DNA of 64,000 bases from Janthinobacterium lividum (lineage in GTDB: Bacteria > Pseudomonadota > Gammaproteobacteria > Burkholderiales > Burkholderiaceae_D): positions 1 through 64,000 of the forward strand of contig NZ_CP075583.1 in the NCBI RefSeq assembly GCF_023509035.1, given 5' to 3'. Positions 1-12,447 of the stretch are shown piece after piece (position 1 is the first letter of the stretch; each line of letters opens with the position of its first letter). The notes under the pieces are model-generated. The model ran no database searches. It had not been told where the DNA came from and saw nothing but the letters and a program-made list of their open reading frames with translations. Made by a program: the position numbers and the translations under genes.

Positions 1-33
1 AAAAAACCCGACCATTTCTGATCGGGTTTTTCT
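1..33 (-). terminator. rho-independent terminator of rRNA operon 1
   Basis: Read on the minus strand, the stem CCGATC/GGTCGG (with flanking A/T pairs) and loop AGAAAT are followed by a run of six T. It lies just after the 5S gene. The same terminator recurs after operon 2. Confidence 0.85.
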
Positions 34-49
34 CTACTGCGAATAACAA

Positions 50-163
50 GCCTGACGATAACCTACTTTCACACTGGTTGCAGCACTATCATCGGCGCAA
101 AGTTGTTTCACGGTCCTGTTCGGGATGGGAAGGGGTGGGACCAACTTGCTATGGTCATCAGGC
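50..163 (-). rRNA. rrf: 5S ribosomal RNA, operon 1
   Basis: The 114-nt segment begins and ends in complementary sequence (GCCTGATGACC... / ...GTCAGGC), which forms the closing helix of 5S rRNA. It carries the internal CGAACAGGACCGTGAAAC region of beta-proteobacterial 5S. It is identical to the copy at 27467-27580 as far as read. Ends are placed from the terminal helix. Confidence 0.93.
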
Positions 164-180
164 ATAACTTGTACTGACGC

Positions 181-200
181 TTGTCTCCTATAGGACGACA
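181..200 (-). other. 23S-5S spacer processing hairpin
   Basis: TTGTC and GACAA arms flank a self-complementary tip, TCCTATAGGA. In operon 2 the same place (27598-27617) has the same arms but another self-complementary tip, CTCAATTGAG. The structure is kept while the sequence is exchanged, which suggests a hairpin used in pre-rRNA processing (inferred). Confidence 0.5.
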
Positions 201-310
201 AGGCCATGAATCTGGAAGAAGTATCGATTATTTACTGAGGTATTACTTGGGTAATGACTGCGATCAACAACACGCAACATGTACTTTCTCATCCTCTGTA
301 CCTGCTAAGG

Positions 311-3190
<2,880 letters not shown>

Positions 3191-3347
3191 CTATAACGTT
3201 AGCCTCTGATTACCGAAGTAATCAAAGAGCGCTACAGGGATAAGAAAGTACAACGTTGTTGCTTGTTTGTTGATACATACAATCATTACCCATCGATTTG
3301 CTTTTTACGGCAAACCAATCAATAAATAATCTTTACTTCTTCCAGAT

Positions 3348-3359
3348 TGTTAAAGAACG
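3348..3359 (-). promoter_or_regulatory. boxA antitermination element in the 16S-23S spacer
   Basis: The minus strand has GTTCTTTAACA, matching the boxA consensus (TGCTCTTTAACA) where NusB/NusE assemble the rRNA antitermination complex. It lies between tRNA-Ala and 23S. The same motif is at 30766-30777 in operon 2. Confidence 0.75.
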
Positions 3360-3440
3360 AAACAGCTTTGATCGCTAAAAGATCAAACCTAAACCACAGT
3401 CTTGTTGACTGGCTTACGTTTGCACTTTCGAGTAAAACTT

Positions 3441-3516
3441 TGGTGGAGGATGACGGGATCGAACCGACGACCCCCTGCTTGCAAAGCAGGTGCTCTCCCA
3501 GCTGAGCTAATCCCCC
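3441..3516 (-). tRNA. tRNA-Ala (anticodon TGC)
   Basis: A 76-nt cloverleaf with the acceptor GGGGGAT/ATCCTCC-type pairing, D-arm AGCTCAGCTGGGAGAGC, anticodon loop CTTTGCAAG, T-arm GGTTCGATCCC and an encoded CCA. It sits in the usual 16S-23S spacer position next to tRNA-Ile. Confidence 0.96.
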
Positions 3517-3528
3517 GGGAATTTTTAC

Positions 3529-3605
3529 TGGTAGGGCTGGTTGGACTCGAACCAACGACCCCCGCGTTATCAACACGGTGCTCTAACCAGCTGAGCTACA
3601 GCCCC
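3529..3605 (-). tRNA. tRNA-Ile (anticodon GAT)
   Basis: A 77-nt cloverleaf starting GGGGCTGTAGCTCAGC, with anticodon loop TTGATAA, T-arm GGTTCGAGTCC and an encoded CCA. Only 12 nt separate it from tRNA-Ala here, against 65 nt in operon 2. Confidence 0.96.
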
Positions 3606-3700
3606 AACGCGGAACTACTACGACTACTGTTTCTTCTTAATTAAACAGCCGATAAGTGTGAACATTTGATGCGTGAATCATTTCTGATTCGTGCAAACTC

Positions 3701-5233
<1,533 letters not shown>

Positions 5234-5427
5234 TAATCTCTGTTACTTTGCCGTTTTACCGGCACCATCATTGCTGATGGGTCGCTCACTCAAAAAACTG
5301 ACAGGCTACTTCCGAAGAAGTATCCTATTTCATTATTTCTTGTGAACATTTGATATTTTAAGTTAGACGCCAATCCGAAAATTGACGCTGCACTTACATC
5401 AAATGCCCACACTTATCGACTGTTAAT

Positions 5428-5439
5428 TTTTAAAGAACT
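5428..5439 (-). promoter_or_regulatory. leader boxA element of rRNA operon 1 (variant)
   Basis: The minus strand reads AGTTCTTTAAAA here, against AGTTCTTTAACA at the same place in operon 2 (32896-32907), which is the better boxA match. This is the antitermination signal between promoter and 16S. Confidence 0.6.
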
Positions 5440-5513
5440 GTATTCGGTACTGCTTATTTGCTACTCTCGCGCTATCGACAAAGCGTTGTGTTTGTCAGCT
5501 GCGAAGAAGGAAG

Positions 5514-5542
5514 AGTATGAAGCGTTTGCAGCATTTCGTCAA
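5514..5542 (-). promoter_or_regulatory. rRNA operon 1 proximal promoter
   Basis: On the minus strand, TTGACG (5542-5537) and CATACT (5519-5514) are separated by exactly 17 bp. This is a near-consensus sigma-70 promoter. It is repeated upstream of operon 2 at 32972-33000. Confidence 0.8.
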
Positions 5543-5600
5543 CCTTCTTTTTTACCCTGCTTTACTCGGCATTTACATGCGTCGTTCAGCGAGGGGGCGA

Positions 5601-5629
5601 ATTATAGCCGTGCCCCGCACGCCCCGCAA
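5601..5629 (-). promoter_or_regulatory. rRNA operon 1 distal promoter
   Basis: On the minus strand, TTGCGG (5629-5624) and a perfect TATAAT (5606-5601) are separated by 17 bp, the second of tandem rrn promoters. It is conserved at 33059-33087 in operon 2 although the surrounding sequence diverges there, which supports function. Confidence 0.7.
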
Positions 5630-5786
5630 GGGCTATTTTTCCGCCCGGCGAAACGGCCCTGGCACCGCACTTGCTTATACCAGCCTATGCATTGTCCACT
5701 GATGAGAGCAACTCTGGGCCTGACAGTCACACTGGGGAAAGTCCGGCTCGCTTTGCTTTGCTCCTATCTGTGACAGGTGCTACATT

Positions 5787-7837
5787 ATGGAACACTCTCG
5801 ATATTCAAAAGAGCGCCGCAGTACAGGGCCCAACGGAGGCAACGAGATCATGTATCAACCGTCAGCTACTTACCGTAGCGCACCGTTTTCGTCCATCGCG
5901 GACGCAAACATTTTGCCGGCAGGACAAGACAACGTCCCCGTCATCATCGAAACGTCCCATCAGCGCTCAGTCGCCTTTGGCCTGTCGCCCACGGCCACGC
6001 CCGAATTTACGCCGGCCGGCAAATCCGATCTGTCCTTGCTGATCGAGCAAAACCGCATGCTGCACGCGCACGCGCTGCCGGCGATGGAAACCCTGTACCA
6101 ACAAATCGTCAATACCCACAATATGGTGATCTTGACGGATGCCAACGGCGTCATCGTGCATTCGCTGGGCGACGATGACTTTCTGGAGAAGGCCAACCGC
6201 GTCGCCCTGCAGCCGGGTGTGGCATGGTCAGAACAAAGCCGCGGCACGAATGCCATCGGCACGGCCATCACGGAAAAAGTAGCAACTTTGGTCCATGCGG
6301 ACCAGCATTACCTGGCCGCCAATCATTTCCTGACGTGCTCCGCGGCACCCATTACCGACCACCGGGGCAATGTCATCGGCGTACTGGACGTTTCGAGCGA
6401 CCAGCGCAGTTTCCACAAGCATACGATGGCCCTCGTGCGCATGTCGGCGCTGATGATCGAAAATCAGTTGTTTTCCGCCACCTTCGAAGACGCCATCACC
6501 GTGCACTTCCACGCGCGCCCCGAATTCATCGGCACCTTGATGGAAGGCATTGCCTCGTTCACACCGGGTGGACGGTTTTTATCCGCCAACAAAAATGGTT
6601 TGTTCCAGTTGGGCTTGTCATTTGCCGCGCTGCAATCACATACCTTCAGTTCCCTGTTCGGCTTGCCCGTTTCCGCCCTGTACGATCATTACCGCACGGC
6701 CGCACCCGATCTGCTGAACCTGTGCATGCATAGCGGCGTGCGCGTGTATGGGCGCGCGCAGTTGCGCCTGTCCAATAGCGTATTCCAGCACGGCTTTACT
6801 GCCAGCACCGACCATAGCGATATTAACGCCGTGCCGGCCCAGGTTGCCGCGTCGGCCAGCCATGCTGCCAATGCGGCGCGCCGCCTGTCCGGTCTGCGCT
6901 ATCTGCGCACAGGCGATCCGCAACTGGAACTGGTGATCGAAAAGGTCAACAAGGTATTGGGACGCGACATCCCCATCCTCGTCATGGGCGAAACGGGCAC
7001 CGGCAAGGAATTGCTGGCGCAAGCCATACACAACGACTCGCCGCGCGCCATGGGACCGTTTATCGCCGTCAATTGCGCCTCGATCCCGGAAACCCTGATC
7101 GAGTCTGAACTGTTCGGCTATGAAGACGGGGCGTTCACGGGCGCGCGCAAGAAGGGTGCCATCGGCAAGATTTTGCAAGCCAATGGCGGCACCCTCTTCC
7201 TCGATGAAATCGGCGACATGCCCTTTGGCTTGCAGGCGCGGCTGTTGCGCGTGCTGCAGGAACGCATGGTCACGCCGCTGGGCAGCAGCAAATCGATCAC
7301 CGTCAATGTGGAACTCATTTGCGCCACGAATCACAACTTGCGCGAGCGCATGGCCAAGGGCCTGTTTCGCGAAGACTTGTATTACCGCCTGAATGGCCTA
7401 GTGGTAAAACTGCCGCCGCTGCGTGAACGCACCGACCTGGACACGGTCGTGAAAAAATCCTCGCAACGGAAGCGCCCGATACGCGCTACACGGTGGCGCC
7501 GGACATCCTGCGCATGTTCCACCAGCATAAATGGCCAGGCAACTTCCGCCAGCTGACCAATCTGTTGCGCACGGCCATCGTCATGGCAGGCGACGAACAT
7601 GAAATCTGTTTGCGCCACATGCCTGATGATTTCCTCGACGATATTGAGATGACGCAAGCCCATGCCGCCAGCGCCAGCACGGACCGCATGATCGCAGCCG
7701 GCGCCAACCTGGAAGAAATGGAACAAAGCGCGATCCTCAAATCGCTTGATGCCCACGGCGGCAACGTCTCGGCCACGGCGCGGGCCCTGGGCGTGTCGCG
7801 CAACACGATCTATCGCAAGGTGCCGCATCTGAAATAG
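5787..7837 (+). CDS. AcoR-like sigma-54-dependent Fis-family activator (frameshifted)
   Basis: This is an enhancer-binding activator of RNA polymerase sigma-54. An N-terminal GAF-type sensor region like that of AcoR (about residues 80-230) is followed by the AAA+ domain, with Walker A GETGTGKE near residue 400 and an intact GAFTGA loop near 448, and then a C-terminal Fis-type helix-turn-helix (GNVSATARALGVSRNTIYRK). The reading frame breaks after codon 556 at the A run 7452-7457. One extra A would restore a continuous protein through KKILATEAP into the second part, which ends at 7837. The ATG at 5850 has a better ribosome site (GGAGG 10 nt before it) than the ATG at 5787, so the true start is probably 5850. 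It faces the alcohol-oxidation genes and is the obvious candidate activator of their sigma-54 promoters (inferred). Confidence 0.85.
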
Positions 7838-7838
7838 C

Positions 7839-8849
7839 CTAGAGTAGACGGGAAAAGCCGGGCGACATCTTGCGCTGCCCCGACTTGTCGATGGTCATCA
7901 GGTCAACGCCCTGCATTTGCGCGGCCATCGCATGCGCACGCGCGGCCCCCGTCACCATGAAGGTTGTCGACAAGCCATCGGCCAGCAAACCCGTGGGCGC
8001 CAGCACGGTGACGCTGGCCAGTTCGCCCGGCGAATCGCCCTTAGCGGGGTCGAAGATATGGTGATGCACGAAGTCGGGCGTGAACGTGCACTCGTAATCA
8101 CCCGACGTAGCCACGCTGCGCCCTTCCACTTTCAAGGTGGCGACCAGGATTTCGCCGTCGCGCGGATCCTGGATGCCCAAGGTCCACGGGCGGCGCACGG
8201 AACGCTGTCCCCGCGCAACGAATTCGCCCGTGTCGAGCAGCGCATGCCGTATCCCGCGTGCCTGCACCGCTGCCAGCGCCATGTCCGCCGCATAACCTTG
8301 CGCCAGGCCATTCAAGGTCAGCGCCATGCCGGGCCGGAGAAAACGCACGTCCCGACTATCCCACGCCAGTTGTCGCCAGCCTACCCGCGCCTGCGCCGCG
8401 CGGCGCAATGTGTCTGTCAGCAAGCTTGCCTGGTCTGCCACCGCGCGAAACAGCTGCCATAAGGGTTGCACGGTAATATCAAACGCCCCATCGCTCCATT
8501 GCGACAAGGCTTGTGCCTGCGCCAGCACGGCCAGCAAATGGGCATCCGGCCGGGCCAATCGGCCGTCACGATTGAGCTGAAAGACTTGGCTGGCGGGACT
8601 GTAAATACTCATCAGGCGGTCGATATTCCTGGCTGCATGCAAGGCATCTTCGATAGCCAGCTCGGCCTGGCGCTGATCGTGGTGCAATACGGTGACGGCG
8701 ATCGTCGTGCCAAACGCCAGCGCGGCGCCTTGATACGGCCGCACGCCGGAGCCCGTGGCCGTGCCGCGCGCCATGCTGCCTGGCAAAGACAAACCTGCCA
8801 TGCCGGCCACGCTGCCGATGGCTGCCGAAATAAACGTTCTACGCTGCAT
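7839..8849 (-). CDS. apbE: FAD:protein FMN transferase (ApbE family)
   Basis: ApbE enzymes attach FMN from FAD covalently to a Thr/Ser of periplasmic target domains. The 336-residue protein starts with a twin-arginine-like signal (RRTFIS near residue 3, then a hydrophobic stretch). It carries ApbE motifs such as the DISV-type strand (FDITVQPLW), LNGLAQGYAAD and the C-terminal TGLLADGLSTTFMV. It overlaps the upstream gene by 11 bp, and that gene encodes a protein with a candidate flavinylation motif, so enzyme and substrate are translated together. It converges with the AcoR-like gene with a 1-bp gap and no visible terminator. Its expression presumably comes from the porin promoter at 12224-12238. 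Confidence 0.9.
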   Translation of the reverse strand: MQRRTFISAAIGSVAGMAGLSLPGSMARGTATGSGVRPYQGAALAFGTTIAVTVLHHDQRQAELAIEDALHAARNIDRLMSIYSPASQVFQLNRDGRLARPDAHLLAVLAQAQALSQWSDGAFDITVQPLWQLFRAVADQASLLTDTLRRAAQARVGWRQLAWDSRDVRFLRPGMALTLNGLAQGYAADMALAAVQARGIRHALLDTGEFVARGQRSVRRPWTLGIQDPRDGEILVATLKVEGRSVATSGDYECTFTPDFVHHHIFDPAKGDSPGELASVTVLAPTGLLADGLSTTFMVTGAARAHAMAAQMQGVDLMTIDKSGQRKMSPGFSRLL

Positions 8850-10950
8850 TGCTGCTCTCCTCTGCCCTGGCCCGGACTATGGGAATGGTGCGGGCACGCT
8901 TGATTTCCAACATCAAGGGCGCGCATTTTTCATCGCTGGCGTAAATCACCACGCAATCCATGCACTGGAAACACTCGCCATAATCAACTTTCCCGCTCGG
9001 CGCGATGGCATGATGCTCGCATCGGTGGCGGCAAGTCTGACATGGCGTGCCGCATTCCTTGCGGCGCGGAATCCAGTTGAACAGGCGAAACCGTCCCAGC
9101 AGCGCCAGCGCCGCACCAAACGGACACAGGTAGCGGCAAAAGAATTTATAGGAAACACTGCTGAGCAGCAGCAAGCCCACGGCATACGCGACGAAGGGCC
9201 AGGCGCGCACGAAGGTCAAGGTGATGGCCGTCTTGAACGGTTCCAGCTCGACCAGCTTGTCCGTGATCTGGCTGGAAAACACGCTGCTGCCGAGAATGGC
9301 TGCCAGCAAGCCATACTTGATCCATTTCAAGCGCCCGTCGAGGCGTGGCTTGATCTTCCACTGCGGCAAGCGCAACCACTGGCCCAGCTTGCCCGTGAAT
9401 TCCTGCAGGGCGCCAAACGGACACAGCCAGCCGCAGAACGTACCGCGCCCCCAGACCAGCAGACTGAGTAGTAGGAAAGCCCACAGGATCACCGTCATCG
9501 GGTCGAACAGGAAGAAGCCCAGGCTGCGTCCCGCCAGCAGCGCCTGGAGTGCGCCCGTGATATTGACGATCGATAACTGCCCCTGCGCGTAATAGCCGAT
9601 GAAGCCTATCGTAAATAACAGGAACAGGCGGCGGAACCAGGCAAATTGCCGGCCATCGCGCACCAGGCGTTTCTGCCACGCCAATGCGCCGGACAGCAGC
9701 GCCAGTCCGGCGACCAAGCACAGCAACTCAGCCTTGCGGTTATCCCACGTGCCGCGCCACGTGGCATCGTCGCCTTGCGGCGCCGTATAAAACTCGGCCG
9801 GCAAACGGTAGCTGAAATCGACGTTGCGCGCGATGCGTTCCGGATACACGATGCCCTTGCTGCGCGTAATGGGGAGAGAAAACGCCAGCGGGGTGGCCGC
9901 ATCGAGGCCCGCCTGGCTGATGACGCGCAACACGGCGATATTTTCCGTCGGCAGTGAAACCGTATCGGACAGGCTCAATTCCAGGTCCAGGTCGCGCATG
10001 TCGATAGGCAAGCCATCCTGCTTCAGCAAAAGCCTGTCGGTGACCGTGCCGCGCACGAAATCGTCGCCCAGCACGCTGTAGCGCCCGCGCGACATGACGA
10101 GGATGGCGTGGTCGCCCTCGTCAAGCCGGTTGCTCAGCTTGTTCCAGCTGCGTTCCGTCAACAGGTTGCGTCCCACGCTGGGCACGGACACATACGCCAG
10201 GTAAAGGTCGATGAACACGCCGTCCGGCGCGCGCGTGGCTTCCACATCGAGTCCCGCGCCGGGACTGCCGGCAAACAGGCTCTCCACATCCTTGTTGCTC
10301 AGGCGCACATGCTGGATCAAGCCCTGCCCGAGCATCTGCGCCACGCTGAGTTTTTCGAATACCTCCATGCGGATGCGGGCAATCTGGTCCGGGTCGCGGC
10401 CTTGCGCAAAGCCGAGTTTTTTGCGCGACACTTTCAAGGCCGAGGCCAGCACGCTCTGGTTGATGATACGCACGGAGGCCGTGGCCTTCGACACGCCATC
10501 GATATCGGCGTGGGTCGCATCTGGCGCGCGTTTCTTCTTGGCATCGATGGCGATATTCTGTTTCAGCGACAGCCCCTGGTACTGTTTGACGAACTGAAAC
10601 AGGGGCGCTTCGCCCAGGCCGTCGAGAAATACAGGTTCGTGCTGCGACAGCACGGCGACATCGAGAAAACTGCCTTGCGGATCGATGGCGATCAGCAGAT
10701 TGACGGGCACGCCGGAAAAGCCGGGAATGGGCGCCAGGTCCACCGATTCAAAAACGTAGCCGACCAGTTTGGTGGCCGTGGCGTTTTGCTTGAACAAGGG
10801 CCAGACGGGCAAGTCGGCTTCCTTGTCGCCGACGACAAGGGGAGCAGGAAAGCGCCGCGCCAGCTCGGCCTTGTCGAGCACGCCCGCCCACGCCTGTCCC
10901 AGAATGAACAGGAATAGCCAGCATCCGATGAACAACCGCATTATTCGCAT
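8839..10950 (-). CDS. NosR/NirI-like FMN-binding, 4Fe-4S polyferredoxin membrane protein
   Basis: The 703-residue protein has an N-terminal signal, a periplasmic FMN-binding domain with the flavinylation pattern D-x-x-S-x-A-T (D151 to T157), and a membrane part with several hydrophobic helices from about residue 408. Two CxxxCP motifs (C506/C510 and C605/C609) follow. The C-terminal cysteine clusters (C633, C637, C640, C644 and C660, C663, C666, C676) would hold 4Fe-4S clusters. NosR-type proteins move electrons across the inner membrane between the quinone pool and a periplasmic partner. No nitrous oxide reductase gene is nearby. The neighbours are a porin, ApbE and a PQQ alcohol dehydrogenase cluster, so a role in electron transfer linked to alcohol oxidation is inferred, not shown. 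Confidence 0.83.
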   Translation of the reverse strand: MRIMRLFIGCWLFLFILGQAWAGVLDKAELARRFPAPLVVGDKEADLPVWPLFKQNATATKLVGYVFESVDLAPIPGFSGVPVNLLIAIDPQGSFLDVAVLSQHEPVFLDGLGEAPLFQFVKQYQGLSLKQNIAIDAKKKRAPDATHADIDGVSKATASVRIINQSVLASALKVSRKKLGFAQGRDPDQIARIRMEVFEKLSVAQMLGQGLIQHVRLSNKDVESLFAGSPGAGLDVEATRAPDGVFIDLYLAYVSVPSVGRNLLTERSWNKLSNRLDEGDHAILVMSRGRYSVLGDDFVRGTVTDRLLLKQDGLPIDMRDLDLELSLSDTVSLPTENIAVLRVISQAGLDAATPLAFSLPITRSKGIVYPERIARNVDFSYRLPAEFYTAPQGDDATWRGTWDNRKAELLCLVAGLALLSGALAWQKRLVRDGRQFAWFRRLFLLFTIGFIGYYAQGQLSIVNITGALQALLAGRSLGFFLFDPMTVILWAFLLLSLLVWGRGTFCGWLCPFGALQEFTGKLGQWLRLPQWKIKPRLDGRLKWIKYGLLAAILGSSVFSSQITDKLVELEPFKTAITLTFVRAWPFVAYAVGLLLLSSVSYKFFCRYLCPFGAALALLGRFRLFNWIPRRKECGTPCQTCRHRCEHHAIAPSGKVDYGECFQCMDCVVIYASDEKCAPLMLEIKRARTIPIVRARAEESSNAA

Positions 10951-10998
10951 GCACCACGCTCCGTGCGGCGCCCTGTCGCAAGGCGCCGCGTTGATGAG

Positions 10999-12159
10999 TT
11001 AGAAGAAAATAATGCCGCCAAGGGACACGCCATTCATCTTCGCTTCGCCACCGGCAAAGCCTTTCGAGCGCGTCTGGCCCAGCTCGCCCACCAGGGTGAT
11101 CGCACTGTTGAGTGAGTAATACGCGCCCAGGGTCAGGTTGGCGTTCGACTTCAAGCCGCCCGTGCCGGCCGTGTCGTCGTCGTTCTTGCTGATGCCGTAG
11201 GACAAGCCCAGTTTCAGCTTGTCCGTCGTTTTATATGTGCCTTGCAGCAACCAGTTCTTCGACTTGGTATCGCCCTGGTCCGCATCGGACAAGATGCCCA
11301 ACCCCTTGCCGCCCTGGAAGTTGACCAGCACGCCGGCCGGACCCATCTGGTACGAGCCGCCCACTTCCACGCCGCGCATGGTCAGGTCATCGACGCCAGG
11401 CGTTTTCGACGTGAATTTTTGCGACTTCACGCCGAGCCAGGCTTTCAAGCCTTCCTGCGCATACGTCACTTGCGCCTGCACTTGCGGACTCGACTTCGAA
11501 GAATAGGTCGAGCCTGCCACAATGGGCGTATCGGAAACGGGGCTGACCAGCGCCACGTCGACGCCAACGCCGCCCGACTTCGGCGAGCTGTACATGATCT
11601 GGCCATAGTTGCCCAGATAGGTATAGCCGGCGCCGATATGGCCCAGGGTCACCCGGCCGCGCTGCGTCGCCTGCACCGGTGCGCCCGAGCCCAATAAGGT
11701 CATGTCGGACAAAATCGCGTTCGCGCCGAAGATGCCGTAGTCGCGGCCCAGCTTGAAGGTACCCATCTGCTCGTTGCCAAAGGTAAAGAAAGCCTGGCGT
11801 ACATCGACCACGCTGTTCTGGCTGATGGCGCTGTCGGTGGCCGTCGAGTTGTAGATGCCGATCAAGGCTTTCACGTCGTACTCGCCCAGGCGCGACGAGG
11901 CGGAAGTGATCAAGCCATTCGGCAGCAAGCCGTTGCCGATGGTGGTGCGGTCCTTTTCGCCACCGCAACCAAGCGCCTGGCCGCCCAGCGCCAGCCCGCC
12001 CACCGCATCACCCGAACACGACACTTGCGTGTAATAGGCGTTGACGATGCCACCCACCGACACGGTCCAGTCGCCAGCCTTGATATCGACGGCTTGCGCC
12101 TGCCCCATCGCTGCGAATGTCATGACACCCAGGCTCCCCAGCTTGATCAATGTGTTCAT
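10999..12159 (-). CDS. Gram-negative general porin (OmpC/Omp32-like)
   Basis: A 386-residue outer-membrane beta-barrel porin. The chosen start at 12159 follows a strong ribosome site (GAGGAG, 5 nt before ATG) and gives a Sec signal peptide ending QAQA. The mature part has the alternating pattern of barrel strands, a loop-3-like GRDYGIFGANAIL segment and a C-terminal Phe (GGIIFF), the usual outer-membrane insertion signal. It is the first gene of an apparent operon with the NosR-like gene (48-bp gap) and apbE. A sigma-54 promoter match lies 65 bp upstream. A porin co-regulated with alcohol oxidation might admit the substrate, the cofactor or the metal, but specificity cannot be read from sequence. 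Confidence 0.85.
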   Translation of the reverse strand: MNTLIKLGSLGVMTFAAMGQAQAVDIKAGDWTVSVGGIVNAYYTQVSCSGDAVGGLALGGQALGCGGEKDRTTIGNGLLPNGLITSASSRLGEYDVKALIGIYNSTATDSAISQNSVVDVRQAFFTFGNEQMGTFKLGRDYGIFGANAILSDMTLLGSGAPVQATQRGRVTLGHIGAGYTYLGNYGQIMYSSPKSGGVGVDVALVSPVSDTPIVAGSTYSSKSSPQVQAQVTYAQEGLKAWLGVKSQKFTSKTPGVDDLTMRGVEVGGSYQMGPAGVLVNFQGGKGLGILSDADQGDTKSKNWLLQGTYKTTDKLKLGLSYGISKNDDDTAGTGGLKSNANLTLGAYYSLNSAITLVGELGQTRSKGFAGGEAKMNGVSLGGIIFF

Positions 12160-12223
12160 TGCTTCTCCTCTTTCTTCTCTGTTTTTAGTGTGCACACCAG
12201 TGATTGATGTACATCAAGCTTTG

Positions 12224-12238
12224 GCAATAAGCGTGCCC
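12224..12238 (-). promoter_or_regulatory. candidate sigma-54 promoter of the porin operon
   Basis: The minus strand reads GGGCACG-CTTA-TTGC, against the consensus TGGCACG-N4-TTGC, with the key GG and GC at the correct spacing. The transcription start would be near 12212, giving a leader of about 53 nt. No clear TGGAACA dyad was found upstream. Confidence 0.6.
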
Positions 12239-12353
12239 AGCACGGCTCAGAGGGGGAAAGAGAAAAAGCGTACTTAACGTGTGCAACAGCGGATCAATCG
12301 CCACTGATAGTGTTCATTTTTTGACCGCAAGTTCACATATCAGGCCTACAGGT

Positions 12354-12390
12354 AAACAAAAAAACTGACGGCCTGGGCCGTCAGTAAAAA
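12354..12390 (-). terminator. terminator after the alcohol dehydrogenase operon
   Basis: A perfect 10-bp stem, ACTGACGGCC/GGCCGTCAGT with a 2-nt centre, is followed on the minus strand by a run of T. It lies about 60 bp after the stop of the PQQ dehydrogenase. A runs on the other side would let it act in both directions. Confidence 0.85.
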
Positions 12391-12447
12391 GAAAACACCC
12401 GGCGGACAGGGAGACACCCATCCGAGTGGCCCGGATGCTTCACCCCC

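Larger units (their letters stand above)
5234..5786. other. rRNA operon 1 leader and promoter region
   Basis: This 550-bp stretch holds no supported gene. It contains the pre-16S leader with boxA (about 5428-5439), two minus-strand promoters (5514-5542 and 5601-5629) and, at its right end, the upstream region of the AcoR-like activator. Short reading frames here are not supported. Most of it is nearly identical to 32704-33060. Confidence 0.7.
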
